Source: Piromyces finnis (taxonomy: Eukaryota; Neocallimastigomycota; Neocallimastigomycetes; Neocallimastigales; Neocallimastigaceae). From it: a DNA stretch of 64,000 bases. Positions 44,408 through 54,852 of this stretch are shown in pieces (position 1 is the first letter of the stretch; each line of letters begins with the position of its first letter). The notes under the pieces were generated by a model. That model had not been told where the DNA came from. It saw only the letters and a program-made list of their open reading frames with translations, and did no database searches. The translations under genes were made by a program, and so were the position numbers. The stretch lies in the NCBI GenBank assembly GCA_002104945.1, contig MCFH01000030.1, positions 124,001 to 188,000 of the forward strand, in the 5' to 3' direction.

Positions 44408-47400
44408 AAATAAAATATTATATATAATATATATATTACTTCTTTAAAATTATCTTTAACTTTTCTAATACAATATGAAAAATAACATCCAAGAAATAAC
44501 ACTATATAATTTACTATGATGCTTTTTAAATAAAAAATGAAATATTAATTATTTTGATGAATATATAATTATTTCTAATGAAAATATATATATCAATTAA
44601 TATTTTAATAAATAGATAATTTTTTACCACATAACCCTAAAATCTGGATATGAACAATATTGATATTTCTTATAATCTTCTGTGATTGCTGATTTTGCTG
44701 ACACATTTCCTGTAACATACCAAATAAGATTTATAACTATGTAATAAATTACTAAAGTCATAACAATACTAAGCATTATTTTTTTCTTTAATCCAATGCT
44801 TCTCCTTTTAATTCGAAATCTATCAAATATTTTTTAAATTTTTATTGTTAGAATAAAATTAAGTAATTGTATTTACTTAAAAAATATATTTACATTAAAT
44901 ATATTCTTATTGTTTTAACAAGAATTGAACCATATGAAAGTGAAAATCCCTAATAAAATATTTATATTTTTTAATATTTATTTATATTTATAATCAATAT
45001 ACCATATATTAGTTATGTTTGTATTATTAAATAATTTTTATATTTTTACAATGTTATTTAATAAATGAATTAAATAGCATTTATTTGTAGTTCTTTCCAC
45101 TGTTAAAAAGAATACATGAGAAAAACTAAAAATTAAGCCAATTAATATTATTATCAAAAAATCAACACTTCCTATTATTAATTATAAAAATAATAATATT
45201 ATTATTAAATTAATAAATAACTATATATTTATAATATTTTATCATACCTCCTTTAATTATTGGATTATTTCGAAGATATATTGTTGAGAATATTGTAATT
45301 ATTGTAACTATTATTAATATTATTGATATGATTCTTATTGATATATCAATTACGCTTATTCTCTTTAACTTGATATATTCATTACAATAACTACCGGTAA
45401 ATAAAGTATTATTACAGCTACAAATATTATTATTAATACAAGTTCCTGTATTACATGAAGGTTCGCAGCTAGGTTTATAACTATAAAATTTTATTATAAA
45501 AATTAATTGATATATAAACTATATACTTATTAAAATTACTGAATGATATAATAACGAAATTAAACATACCAAGATTTCAGTTTAATATTTTCTATGTCTT
45601 GATACAAATAATTATTTTCACAAGGAATAATTTTTATTTTAATATCTACGGTATTATCATCAAAATTTGTAAAACGTCCTAATTAATAATTTTTTAGATA
45701 AAAATAATAGATTATAATAAAAATAAGTTTCAATATATTTAATAAATAGTTATATTATTGTAAAAATTTATTATTACCAAAAGTATTGATAATTAATTTT
45801 AATTTATATACACCGGGATTTCCTACAACTAAACAATTATATTTTAATATTATATTGGTTATATTATAGCAACTTATTAATTTATATATGAATTTTGAAT
45901 AATTGATTTTAACCTCTGACAATCGGAAATTCACAAAAATTATCCCAACAATATGATCGAGTTTGACCAACCAATGCAGAATTATATGTATCATTAACTT
46001 CAAGTTTAAAAAACATAAACTCGCTAATTTCAACATTTGCTATATCTGATCCAAACATGATTTCTATATAAATAAAATATATTAATTAAATATATTTATA
46101 TCCCTTTATATAATAAATTATTAACTTAATACTTACTATTATCGTAATCATCATATATAGAACCTTTCGGATTTAGGTAAAAAAAAAGTTAATGATAACA
46201 TATAATATAATAAAAATATTATTTTTAATTTATTAATTCATTTATTGTTTCATTTATTATATAAATATTTACATGTTATCCCTTCTGGAATTTTATCTCC
46301 TGATTTAATTAAAAGATCATTAAATGTATCATTATTTAATTTAATTTTTGTAGGATTTGTTGCTAAAGAACCTTTTATATTTTTTAAATATTCTCTATTT
46401 GATATAAGAGGTTCATAATCAATTTTGAGAGTATATATATCATTTCCAATAAGAGCTTTATTGTTAATAAACTCACAATTTTCAACTTTTACACTCTTCG
46501 GAGTTAATTTATCCTTTGAGTATATAACACCTCCATATTTACTTGCGGTATTATTTTCAAATTTTGAGTTTATTATATTTATACGAGTATGATATCTTTC
46601 ATCTAATAATTGAATATTTAAAATTGTTCCATATTCAGATTTATTATTTATAAATACTGAATTCTCAACAGTTATATTTCCGCTTTTTTCTTTGGAACGA
46701 TCACATTCAATTATACCGTTTTTAAAATAACTATTTTTTATTGTATTATTATAAAAATAAATACTTGTTCCATCCGCAGCACCTAATCCACTAACTGTAT
46801 ATATAAAAATAGAAATATTAATTTTTTACTATATTAATTATTAATATTTGAAATTAAAATTAACCTCCATTAATATTATCAAATATTGTATTTTTAATAG
46901 TAATTTCTGATTTTGAATTAATTGCGGCTATTTCATTATTAAGATATAATTCCATTATTCCTTGCTTGTTTCTACAACTATTATCACGATTACAAGTATG
47001 AATATTTGTTATCTATATAAAATTTATAAATTAATATATTGTTTTTTATCCTTATAACTAAATAATAATTTTAAAAATATACCACTGAGTCAGAAACACT
47101 TATTACACCAAACGATGATTTAAATATGGCTTTTAATATACAGAAAAAGTTATTAAAATTCTGTTATTATGAAAATATTCCGAAAATATATAGCATAATA
47201 TATATATATTATTTATGTAATACCTCCTTGAGAAATAATATTATCTAATCTTAAATGACTAATATTTAATATACCTATTTAATATATTTAATATACCTAT
47301 TTAATATTAATAGCAATAAAAATATATATATTAAATGTTAAATCTACCATCTGTTTCAGCTAGAGAGCTATATGAAAAAATTTCACTTGCAGTAGATGAG

Positions 47401-48500
47401 TAATAATTACTAAGTTCTATATTATTTATATTGACAAAGCATTCATCACCCTGATATGTTAAACTTGAATTGATATTCAAATAAATTACAATTATTATTG
47501 CTTTATATATTAAATAAATAATAATCTATATTATTAATAATTTATTTATATATTACTATGCATTATATGCTCCAACATTACTAAATCTTATGCTTAATAA
47601 TAATTAATAAATAAAAAGATTAATATTCATTTTTTTTAAAGTTCATTATTACTATTTCAATAATTTGAAATAATATACTTTTCTATTTCAATTCTTGCTT
47701 TCCTATTAATCCAAAACAATATACTAGAAGGTCTGTCACTAAACTGATATAAATCATTCAATATAATATTTGTAGCTCTAACATAAACATTATCTTCATA
47801 ATTTGTAAATAAAAATAGTCCATCAATACTGTTCCCTCTTATATGATTCAATTCAACATTACTAACATTATTAATAATGATATAAAATAAATGGTTATTA
47901 TATATAATAAATTTAATATATAAATAATATATATTATTGAAAACTACTTCATTACTATCGACGCATATTCAATTAAATCGAATACATGACCTGCATTATA
48001 ATAATTGCATAAGTTTTCACCATAATAATTTTCTAAATTAATCGAAGCAAATTTAGTTAAACTAGTAGTAATAATATATAAAACTGATAAATAAACAAAA
48101 TTTATATTTATTTTATTATATATATTTATGTATGAACCTAAATCCTAATCCACCTTCTTGAATTCTTTCATTATTTATTCCAGTATTGATTTGACGAATA
48201 TTCTTAAATATTGCTGTAGATCCTATATCTTCTATTGTTGATATAAATACCATGCTTCCCTAATCAGTTTCATATAATTATTTATTCTTACTTTTGAGTA
48301 ATCATTTTAGACGTCAAAACATTAATAATTTATATACCTTATATATTGCTGTATTATTAACAACTTCTAAACCATCAGCTTCAAATCCAAAAATATCTTC
48401 AAGATACAATGCTCCTCCTTCATGCATAACATAATTATTAGTAAAATTACAATTTTTTAAATGTGTATTTGAATTTTTAATTTTTAAACCACCGCTTTTA

Positions 48501-48573
<73 letters not shown>

Positions 48574-49376
48574 GTGTTAATATTAATATAGTTAAAAAAT
48601 ATAATATGTTTAATATTAAAAAAAAGAAAAGAAATAAAATATGAAATAAATATTTAATAATTGGTTTTTAATTTTTTTCGAAATTTCATGCATTACCCTC
48701 CTTCAAATATTTTTGGCACATAAGCATTATCAAATGTTGATTTATAAATATTTACTTCATGTCCTTTATCAATGTTTACACACCCACATTTATATTCTCC
48801 ACTAAAATTTGAATTTTCAATATATAAATCATAATACTCAAGGCCAAAGAAATTAAATAATCTATTATTGCATTGTGAACTTCCTTTAAATGTAGAATCA
48901 ACTATTTCAACATTTCCACTTAAATTTATACAATTATCGCTCGAATATGATGATGGATTATAAGTGACATTCTTAAATTTTATATAATCATTAATATCAA
49001 TATCAAAATATGAATCAATATTTCCAGTAATTGATACTGAATCAAAAAATACACTTTTAATATTATTAAAAAATATATTTCCAATAATGGATATATTTTT
49101 TATTTCAATTTCTTTTACATTTTCACCAAAATATAATTTGTTTGATAAATTTTCAAATTTTATAAAAGAAGTTTCAACTGATTTTCCAATAATTATTATT
49201 TTTTTATGATTATCGTTTACAATAAAATCATTACTAATGTATATTTCAGAATCTATATTTATTATTATTTCATCATCTATTTTAGATATTAAATCAGCAA
49301 ATTGAGCTTCGTCAACAATAACCGAATATACATATGTTATTAATATTAAAAAAAATAAACCTATTTTTATATTCAT
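44098..49376 (-). CDS. Class C (7tm_3) GPCR-like receptor with beta-helix and EGF-like ectodomain (paralogue 1)
   Basis: The start is placed at ATG 49376 because it opens a clear signal peptide (MNIKIGLFFLILITYVYS); the frame is open 66 bases further up. The ectodomain (about 46290-49376, many exons) is a ladder of short beta strands with Asn/Ser/Gly turns, e.g. VKEIEIKNISIIGNIFFNN, typical of pectate-lyase-like right-handed beta helices. An EGF-like module follows (about 45385-45480): CEPSCNTGTCINNNICSCNN then a final Cys in GSYC. The membrane part has ISIILIVTIITIFSTIYL then RNNPIIKG, VDFLIIILIGLIFSF, ERTTNKCYLIHLLNNIV, FSLSYGSILVKTIRIYLIFD and further helices to TAG at 44098-44100. RNNPIIK and SYGSxLVKTxRIYxIF are hallmarks of class C GPCR helices 1-3. 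Such receptors with carbohydrate-binding-like ectodomains have been reported in anaerobic gut fungi; sensing of plant polysaccharide is a guess. A TTA microsatellite (48503-48572) lies in an intron. Exon boundaries are approximate. Confidence 0.8.
48503..48572. repeat. (TTA)n microsatellite in a receptor-1 intron
   Basis: About 23 ATT triplets, non-coding on the gene strand. Confidence 0.9.
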
Positions 49377-49899
49377 CTTTTTAAATTTATACAAGGAATT
49401 AGCAACTAATTTTCGCATTAAAAATAATATTTGTTCATTCAAGAATGGTTCACTTATGATTGAATTTATTCAAAATGCCTTAAGTATTTTATTTAAAATT
49501 AAGTTTATCTTTAAATAAATTGAAGTATAAATATTTTAATTTAAAGATAAACTTAATTATCATATAGCATATTTATTATTATTTTTCCCGATAATATAAA
49601 ATATAGTTTAAATTATATAGTAAAAATTACATTTTTTTTCATTCATATAAAATAATATTTTTTAAGCTTTTGTTTAAAGTAAATTTAATATCTATTAAAT
49701 TTAATAAAGTTTTTTATGTATAAAACTTATTTAATATTTTAAATGCTTATAATATAGTAAACATAATATATAAGAAAAAAAAAGTAATTACTAGATTATT
49801 CAAAATCAAATGTATAATAAATAATATATTAGATACTAAAACTATGTTAATACTATAAATTAAATTATAATAGTGATAAAATAATAATTTGTTCAAAAT
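49377..49899. other. Upstream region of receptor 1
   Basis: A+T-rich promoter-side region ending at the left LTR. It contains an inverted repeat built on AAACTTAATT (about 49490-49560). The last five bases (49895-49899, AAAAT) are the left copy of the element's target duplication. Confidence 0.55.
49895..49899. repeat. Target-site duplication, left copy (AAAAT)
   Basis: Directly abuts the left LTR; the same five bases follow the right LTR at 54749-54753. Five bases is the usual length for Ty1/copia integration. Confidence 0.88.
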
Positions 49900-50116
49900 T
49901 ATTAAGAGTTGTTTAATTTAGGTTTATAATTATGTCAACTTTATTAATATATTTTATGATAAAGAACTACTTGCGTTACATTCTTCTAAAACTACATGTA
50001 TTTATACATTTACATTGTGGCTTAAACATATAATCAAATACAATATATACAAATACGTTTTAATACATTTCAATACATTTGAATACATGTGACATAACGT
50101 TTTACATATTCTAACA
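49900..50116 (-). repeat. 3' LTR (left), 217 bp
   Basis: On the minus strand it begins TGTTAGAATATG and ends CAACTCTTAATA. No difference from the right LTR was seen on reading through. Confidence 0.95.
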
Positions 50117-50125
50117 TTCCCCCTC
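50117..50125 (-). other. Polypurine tract next to the 3' LTR
   Basis: On the minus strand GAGGGGGAA abuts the LTR start TGTTAGAA, the standard position for plus-strand priming. It is followed on the plus strand by a 35-base hairpin (50125-50159). Confidence 0.9.
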
Positions 50126-50487
50126 AAACCTAATTTTCTACTAAGTAAAATTTGGTTTGCTGGTGAATATGTGCATTTTATTATTTCTAAACTATTAACT
50201 ATAAACTAAATCTAATGTTTAAAATTTTTATATTTCATTAATTGGAATTTAAAATATTTCACATATATTATTCGCTAATTGCTTTAAAGAATTTAAATAT
50301 TACCCTATAACTTCGTTTTTATGGATAAACTGAAAACCTTTGTATAATTGGGTAGTATTAAAGTTTAAAATTTGGATTGGATATTCATAAATTGTTATAT
50401 CATCCATTAAGGATTGAAAACCCTTCCGGTTTTACATTATCCTATAAACTATATTGGTAATCTCTCTGAGATTTACACAGAATTATA

Positions 50488-50644
50488 GACAACACATGGT
50501 TTATCTCTTTGATTTTACGTCCTTATGACAACACATATGGATAACTCTTTTTGGTTTTACGTTCTCTTAACAACCTATGGTTAATCTTCTTGGTTTTACG
50601 TTCTTCGGACAACCTATGGATAACTCTGGTTTTATGTCCTTATA
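50488..50644. repeat. Four imperfect 39-42 bp tandem units inside the element
   Basis: Units start at 50488, 50527, 50569 and 50608. Each contains a GACAACCTATGGATAACTC-like half and a GGTTTTACGTCCTTAT-like half. A possible degraded fifth unit precedes them near 50425-50450. They lie in the 3' non-coding part of the element. Confidence 0.8.
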
Positions 50645-51031
50645 ATTACAATTTTCTTTAGAATATTAGCATAATTGTATTTCAATCTATTTGTAAATAC
50701 TAATTAATAATGGTAAAATTTTAATTAAATTCTTAATAGTTATTTAGTTTATGTATATTGAATTTTAACATTTTCTTTTAGGTGTTTTTCCTTCCTTTTA
50801 TGCCTTTTGTATTGATTAATTATTCTTATAATATTTAAGAATATTTTACTTTGTATTTGAAATTTTGTTCTTTTCATTTTTACATATTGAATCTTATAAA
50901 TTTTTACAATTTGAATTTCAATTCATTCTATTTATTAAGCCTTAGTTTCTATGCAATGTTTTAGTTATTTCCAATGTTTAACTAGAAACAAAAATTATTA
51001 TCTTGAATTTTAAATTTCGTATATTCACTAC

Positions 51032-51075
51032 TTCCCCCTCAAATCTAGATGTTTAGTAATAAATACTTAGATTTG
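51032..51075 (-). other. Second polypurine tract with hairpin, internal
   Basis: The minus strand reads GAGGGGGAAG at 51031-51040, the same core as the terminal tract, and is likewise joined to a hairpin (51040-51075) beginning with CAAATCTA. It could be a central polypurine tract or a duplicated 3' end. Confidence 0.65.
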
Positions 51076-51448
51076 AAAAAGAGAAATTTAAATTTCATAA
51101 AATTTCATTCATTTTGCATCAAATTTTCATAATAATGAATAATTTTCCATAACATATACGATAAGTATTAATACCTATATAAATAATAAATAACATATTC
51201 TAATGTTTTCATTCATTTTTCTCAATTGCTTATCCTTTAAAATATAGTGAAATAATATTTTCATGATAATATATTTTAATGTAGTGATAATCATAGAATA
51301 TCAAACTAATGAATAAAATATTCCTCAATTATGTATTTCTTTACTTCAAATTAAAATAAGTAGATATACCAGTAAAATTATAACAAGTTAATATTGTAAG
51401 ATAATGACATTTAAAATATCGATTGTTGAAGAGAATAAAGTTCTTCTA

Positions 51449-51567
51449 AATTATATCGAAGTCGGCTCGGTTAATTAGAATGTCAGCTAATTGGTCGGCG
51501 ATCACTCACTACGTTGAAAGTGGCGATTTATATATGAGGTTACTAAATCACCGTAAATTATATTTTA
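51449..51567 (-). pseudogene. Relic of copia pol, C-terminal RNase H end
   Basis: One minus-strand frame reads YNLR, stop, FSNLIYKSPLST, two stops, then VIADQLADILINRADFDII and a stop. The copia RNase H end typically has Tyr-x-x-Arg, then a Leu-Ile-x-Lys stretch, then a D-Q-L-A-D-I-L-T-K signature. Matches come in the right order and spacing despite the stops. The fragment lies just upstream of the 3' LTR region, where the end of pol is expected. The upstream parts of pol were not found. Confidence 0.65.
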
Positions 51568-51734
51568 AAACGGCGTCACAACATTCTTGAATGTTGGTAA
51601 TAAATAAATATGATGAATCAATGTCATCTAAATCTAAGGAGCCCTTACTATGAAGGTACTACATTGTTATTGATGGGACCAAATTAAATATATATAGGTC
51701 TAAAACCATCATTAATAATTATCTATGAATATAA

Positions 51735-51851
51735 CTCATTTCACGCTAAGTTAAATCATGATAAGTTGTTAAAATATTATTGAATATACCCATTTCACGC
51801 TAGGTTATTCAAAGTATATATATATGTAGAATATGCTCATTTCACGCTAAG
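51735..51851. repeat. Three spaced copies of CTCATTTCACGCTAAG
   Basis: Copies at 51735-51750, 51789-51804 (two changes) and 51836-51851, each preceded by GAATAT. Spacings are 54 and 47 bases. Confidence 0.85.
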
Positions 51852-52552
51852 CATTTCTAACTTTAATAAATTACCTCATTTGAAATATTTGCTATGTATA
51901 TTAGCAATAACAGCCTACGGGATGAGCATTTGACCAGTAATATATTTGCTTTATAGGTAGCAATAATTTAAATAATGCTTTTGAGGCTAAATATTATCTT
52001 AAAGTATTGTTATAATGATTTAATTCAAAGAATAGTATACTGGATTAAATTATATAATACTGATTTGAGTGAAATTATCATAAAGAAATTGATTGACATT
52101 TTCACAAGGATAGTTTCAATGTTTATTGCATAATTTCATTACAATAGGGTATTTTATACAAACTTATCAAATAATGTTTAATTATTCTAATTCATGTTTC
52201 TAATTGTATAAATTTTATGTATTTTCTTTATGTTCTATCTTTCCTCTATGGCGGAAAGAATATTTTCTCATTAAAATAGTAGTAGTTAAAGTATTTGAAT
52301 ATTTCACAAACAATTTATTTACTTGAAATAAATATGTATGCTTTCAATAACAATAATGCTATTTTATGAATGTTAATAAAACTAGTTCTTTTGAAAATAA
52401 AATGAATGTTTGTGGAGATGTTAATTGTATGTTTATGAATATTTACATAATTGAATATATGGATTTTTAAATGATGATGAATGTAAATTGACATAGTGAG
52501 TAGATCAAAATCAAATTAATAAATTTAATAAATTGAGTAAATTAGGAGAATT

Positions 52553-53854
52553 CTAATATACAATGTTTATTTGCCAAAACATTACTAACGTTAAAATAAT
52601 AAATACATTTGCGAGAGAAATATATTTGAAGTTTACAGTTCCGTTTGAATCGTCATTATTATTTAATGAAGAATCATTTTCATCTTTATCATCTTCATCA
52701 ATGTAGTCGTATGTATCAATGTATTTGAATGTGTAAAAATTACATATTTCGCTTGATGCATCTACAGATCTTTTCCCAAAATTAAAATACTCTGAAGGTG
52801 AGTATCCATAAAAAAAAGTTACTTCGTCATAAAAATCATAAGTAATATCATATGTTTTACCATCTCCTGCGATAAAACTTGGAATATCTTCATCAAGAAT
52901 ATTATGTATTCCAGTTTTTATTCCATTCCAAAAATTTTTAAGAAAATTTTGATCTTTCTCCTTTTTGATGTGTTCAAAATCCCATGTGTCATATCCTGAA
53001 AAATGAATTTTAACAGTGTTCCATCCGGATTTTGGATAAAAAGCATAATCAATATTGACATAATAGCTTCCTAACGTTAAACACCAAAGTCCTCTACCTG
53101 AATTTTTTGCATTTCTTATTACAGTTTCATTTTTTATTTTTTCATCTGTGACTTTATCTTTAATTATTTTTTTTAGTTCTTTTTTCATATTTTTGTATTT
53201 CAAACTCTTTTTCATTTCTTCATTAATTAGAGTATTGCTTGCAGGTACTGTTTTTCCAGACTTTCCTCTATAATGGCCAATTGCCATAGCTAAATCAGAT
53301 ATATAATCATATGTAGATGGCCTAGAATTTTTATACGCTTCAATAAATTTTATTGTAACTTCAGCAATTGTGTATGATAGATCTAACATTGGCAGCATTT
53401 GACTAACTGTAACTTCAGGACAGTTATCATTTAAATTTAAATTTACATCATCAATATCTGTATTATTATTTAGATTTGTATTTGGAACACATAGTTGAAC
53501 AACATCATCTCCTGGGCATTGGTTTAAATATCTCGTGTAAGATTCTTCTGAACAGTTACCTTCATTTATATTTTTACATTTTCCTGTTGTTGGAAGAATT
53601 GTTCCATCTGTAAGTGTATCGACATCTTTTATACAGCATTTAATCTTTTCCGAGTCATGTTTACAAATTTTTGGATATGCTTTAGCATTGCCAGTTTGTT
53701 TACCATCTAATTTACATTTATCCTCATTAACGCAAACACCTGTTCCGACATTGGTTACATGACATTTTTGATTTTCAGCAGCAATTACCAATGGTAGAAT
53801 TAAAATTGTCGAAAAAATGTTTAAAAAATATATTACTTTGCTTCTTAATCTCAT
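52553..53854 (-). CDS. Secreted Cys-rich surface protein carried by the LTR element
   Basis: ATG 53854 to stop at 52553, 433 residues, no introns, no disruption. Residues 1-26 are a signal peptide (RLRSKVIYFLNIFSTILILP). Residues about 30-75 form a Cys module (CHVTNVGTGVCVNEDKC ... KICKHDSEKIKCC) of the kind found at the start of many secreted proteins of early-diverging fungi. A second, looser Cys module lies at about 90-120 (GKCKNINEGNCSEES...QLCVP). The central and C-terminal parts contain a helical, Lys-rich stretch (about 210-245) and a beta-rich segment (LWCLTLGSYYVNIDYAFYP, SGWNTVKIHFSGYDTWDF). An acidic Asn/Asp linker leads to a hydrophobic C-terminal tail (YISLANVFIILTLVMFW) ending near the last residue, as for a GPI signal or tail anchor. 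The protein family is not recognised. It is not gag or pol. It shares the element's transcription strand, so it would be read from the 5' LTR. Confidence 0.88.
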   Translation of the reverse strand: MRLRSKVIYFLNIFSTILILPLVIAAENQKCHVTNVGTGVCVNEDKCKLDGKQTGNAKAYPKICKHDSEKIKCCIKDVDTLTDGTILPTTGKCKNINEGNCSEESYTRYLNQCPGDDVVQLCVPNTNLNNNTDIDDVNLNLNDNCPEVTVSQMLPMLDLSYTIAEVTIKFIEAYKNSRPSTYDYISDLAMAIGHYRGKSGKTVPASNTLINEEMKKSLKYKNMKKELKKIIKDKVTDEKIKNETVIRNAKNSGRGLWCLTLGSYYVNIDYAFYPKSGWNTVKIHFSGYDTWDFEHIKKEKDQNFLKNFWNGIKTGIHNILDEDIPSFIAGDGKTYDITYDFYDEVTFFYGYSPSEYFNFGKRSVDASSEICNFYTFKYIDTYDYIDEDDKDENDSSLNNNDDSNGTVNFKYISLANVFIILTLVMFWQINIVY

Positions 53855-54517
53855 TCTTTGGAGTATTTATAATATTAATATATTTGATGAAATTTAATAA
53901 CTCAATTGTAAATAATTATATAAAATAAATTTAGAGTTCACTAGTTAATTTATACTGTTTGTAGTGAATAAGGTAAACTGAGAATGAAATTCTATTATTT
54001 CTAATATAAACATATTGTTTAGTTTAAAATTTAAATTACTTTTAAAAATGGATAAATTTATTTATTTTAAATTTTAAATTTCAACTTAAATTTCTGAATT
54101 TCAATTGTTCTTAAATTTAAATTATAAATTTTAATTTTTAAATTTAAATGTTTGTTTATTCTTAAATTTAAGATCTAAATCTAAATTATTTTATTTAGTA
54201 TAAATTAATTTATGTCTAAAGTATAATATTATCAATGTTCCATGTTTCTTGGACGGAGTTTTCTTTCGCTATATAGTCAGTATTGTTAATTAGGCAATTT
54301 TGTGACTTAGTTTTTTTTTTTTTTTTTTTTTTTTTTTTCAAGATTTCAAAGTTTTAGATCTCTAAATTTCATAATTTTCAATTAAAACTTATATTGTAGG
54401 GATTAGGGTTTCCAATAGTTTTCTCCTATGACATAATGTGTCCGGCGGTTTGATTCATCTTTCAGAGAATCATCTGAGAGTCAATGAGAGTCATTGATAT
54501 TCTCTCATGAGAGTCAT
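53855..54517 (-). other. 5' leader of the LTR element
   Basis: A low-complexity stretch of about 660 bases between the primer site and the carried gene, with AAATTTAAATTT-type blocks (54020-54190) and a T-run (54310-54338). Next to the primer site are several direct and inverted copies of GAGAGTCATTGA (54475-54520). Confidence 0.7.
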
Positions 54518-54531
54518 TGAGACTCTTAATC
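54518..54531 (-). other. Primer-binding site, complementary to the tRNA-Lys(CUU) anticodon arm
   Basis: The plus strand TGAGACTCTTAATC abuts the 5' LTR and equals the anticodon stem-loop of tRNA-Lys(CUU) as known from vertebrates, anticodon CTT included. The element strand is thus complementary to an internal tRNA segment. Priming from a half-tRNA cut in the anticodon loop is known for copia-type elements. Confidence 0.8.
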
Positions 54532-54748
54532 TATTAAGAGTTGTTTAATTTAGGTTTATAATTATGTCAACTTTATTAATATATTTTATGATAAAGAACT
54601 ACTTGCGTTACATTCTTCTAAAACTACATGTATTTATACATTTACATTGTGGCTTAAACATATAATCAAATACAATATATACAAATACGTTTTAATACAT
54701 TTCAATACATTTGAATACATGTGACATAACGTTTTACATATTCTAACA
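54532..54748 (-). repeat. 5' LTR (right), 217 bp
   Basis: Same length and sequence as the left LTR. Followed by AAAAT (54749-54753). Confidence 0.95.
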
Positions 54749-54753
54749 AAAAT
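54749..54753. repeat. Target-site duplication, right copy (AAAAT)
   Basis: Matches the five bases before the left LTR. Confidence 0.88.
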
Positions 54754-54852
54754 AATCTTTTTAAATTAAATATATATATATATATAATATTGATTATTGA
54801 TATTGATATAATATAAAAATCACTTTTAATAATTTCATTTTATATAAATATA

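Larger units (their letters stand above)
49900..54748 (-). mobile_element. Non-autonomous Ty1/copia-type LTR retrotransposon carrying a secreted-protein gene
   Basis: The element is 4849 bp. Its two 217-bp LTRs read as identical, begin TGTTAGAATATG and are flanked by AAAAT duplications. Orientation is minus: the 5' LTR is 54532-54748, the primer site 54518-54531, the polypurine tract 50117-50125 and the 3' LTR 49900-50116. The internal 4.4 kb contains one intact ORF (52553-53854, same strand as the element), a stop-ridden scrap with RNase H-like sequence near 51449-51567, and several short repeats. There is no gag, protease, integrase or reverse transcriptase frame. Identical LTRs imply recent insertion, so the enzymes must have come from another copy. 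It sits about 100 bases beyond the stop of receptor 2 and about 520 bases upstream of the start of receptor 1. Confidence 0.93.

Noticed and set aside
52553-53854. Retroviral-type envelope gene
   Set aside because: The arrangement (signal peptide plus C-terminal hydrophobic tail) is compatible, but it lies upstream of the pol relic, has no recognisable fusion or cleavage features and carries a fungal-type Cys module; a captured host-type gene is the simpler reading.
54518-54531. Possible tRNA-Lys gene
   Set aside because: Only the anticodon arm sequence is present; no D arm, T arm or acceptor stem surrounds it, and its place beside the LTR explains it as a primer site.
49900-54748. Repeats read as flanks of a tandem receptor duplication
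   Set aside because: The repeats have LTR ends, a 5-bp target duplication, a polypurine tract and a primer site, and no similar copy flanks receptor 2 on its other side.
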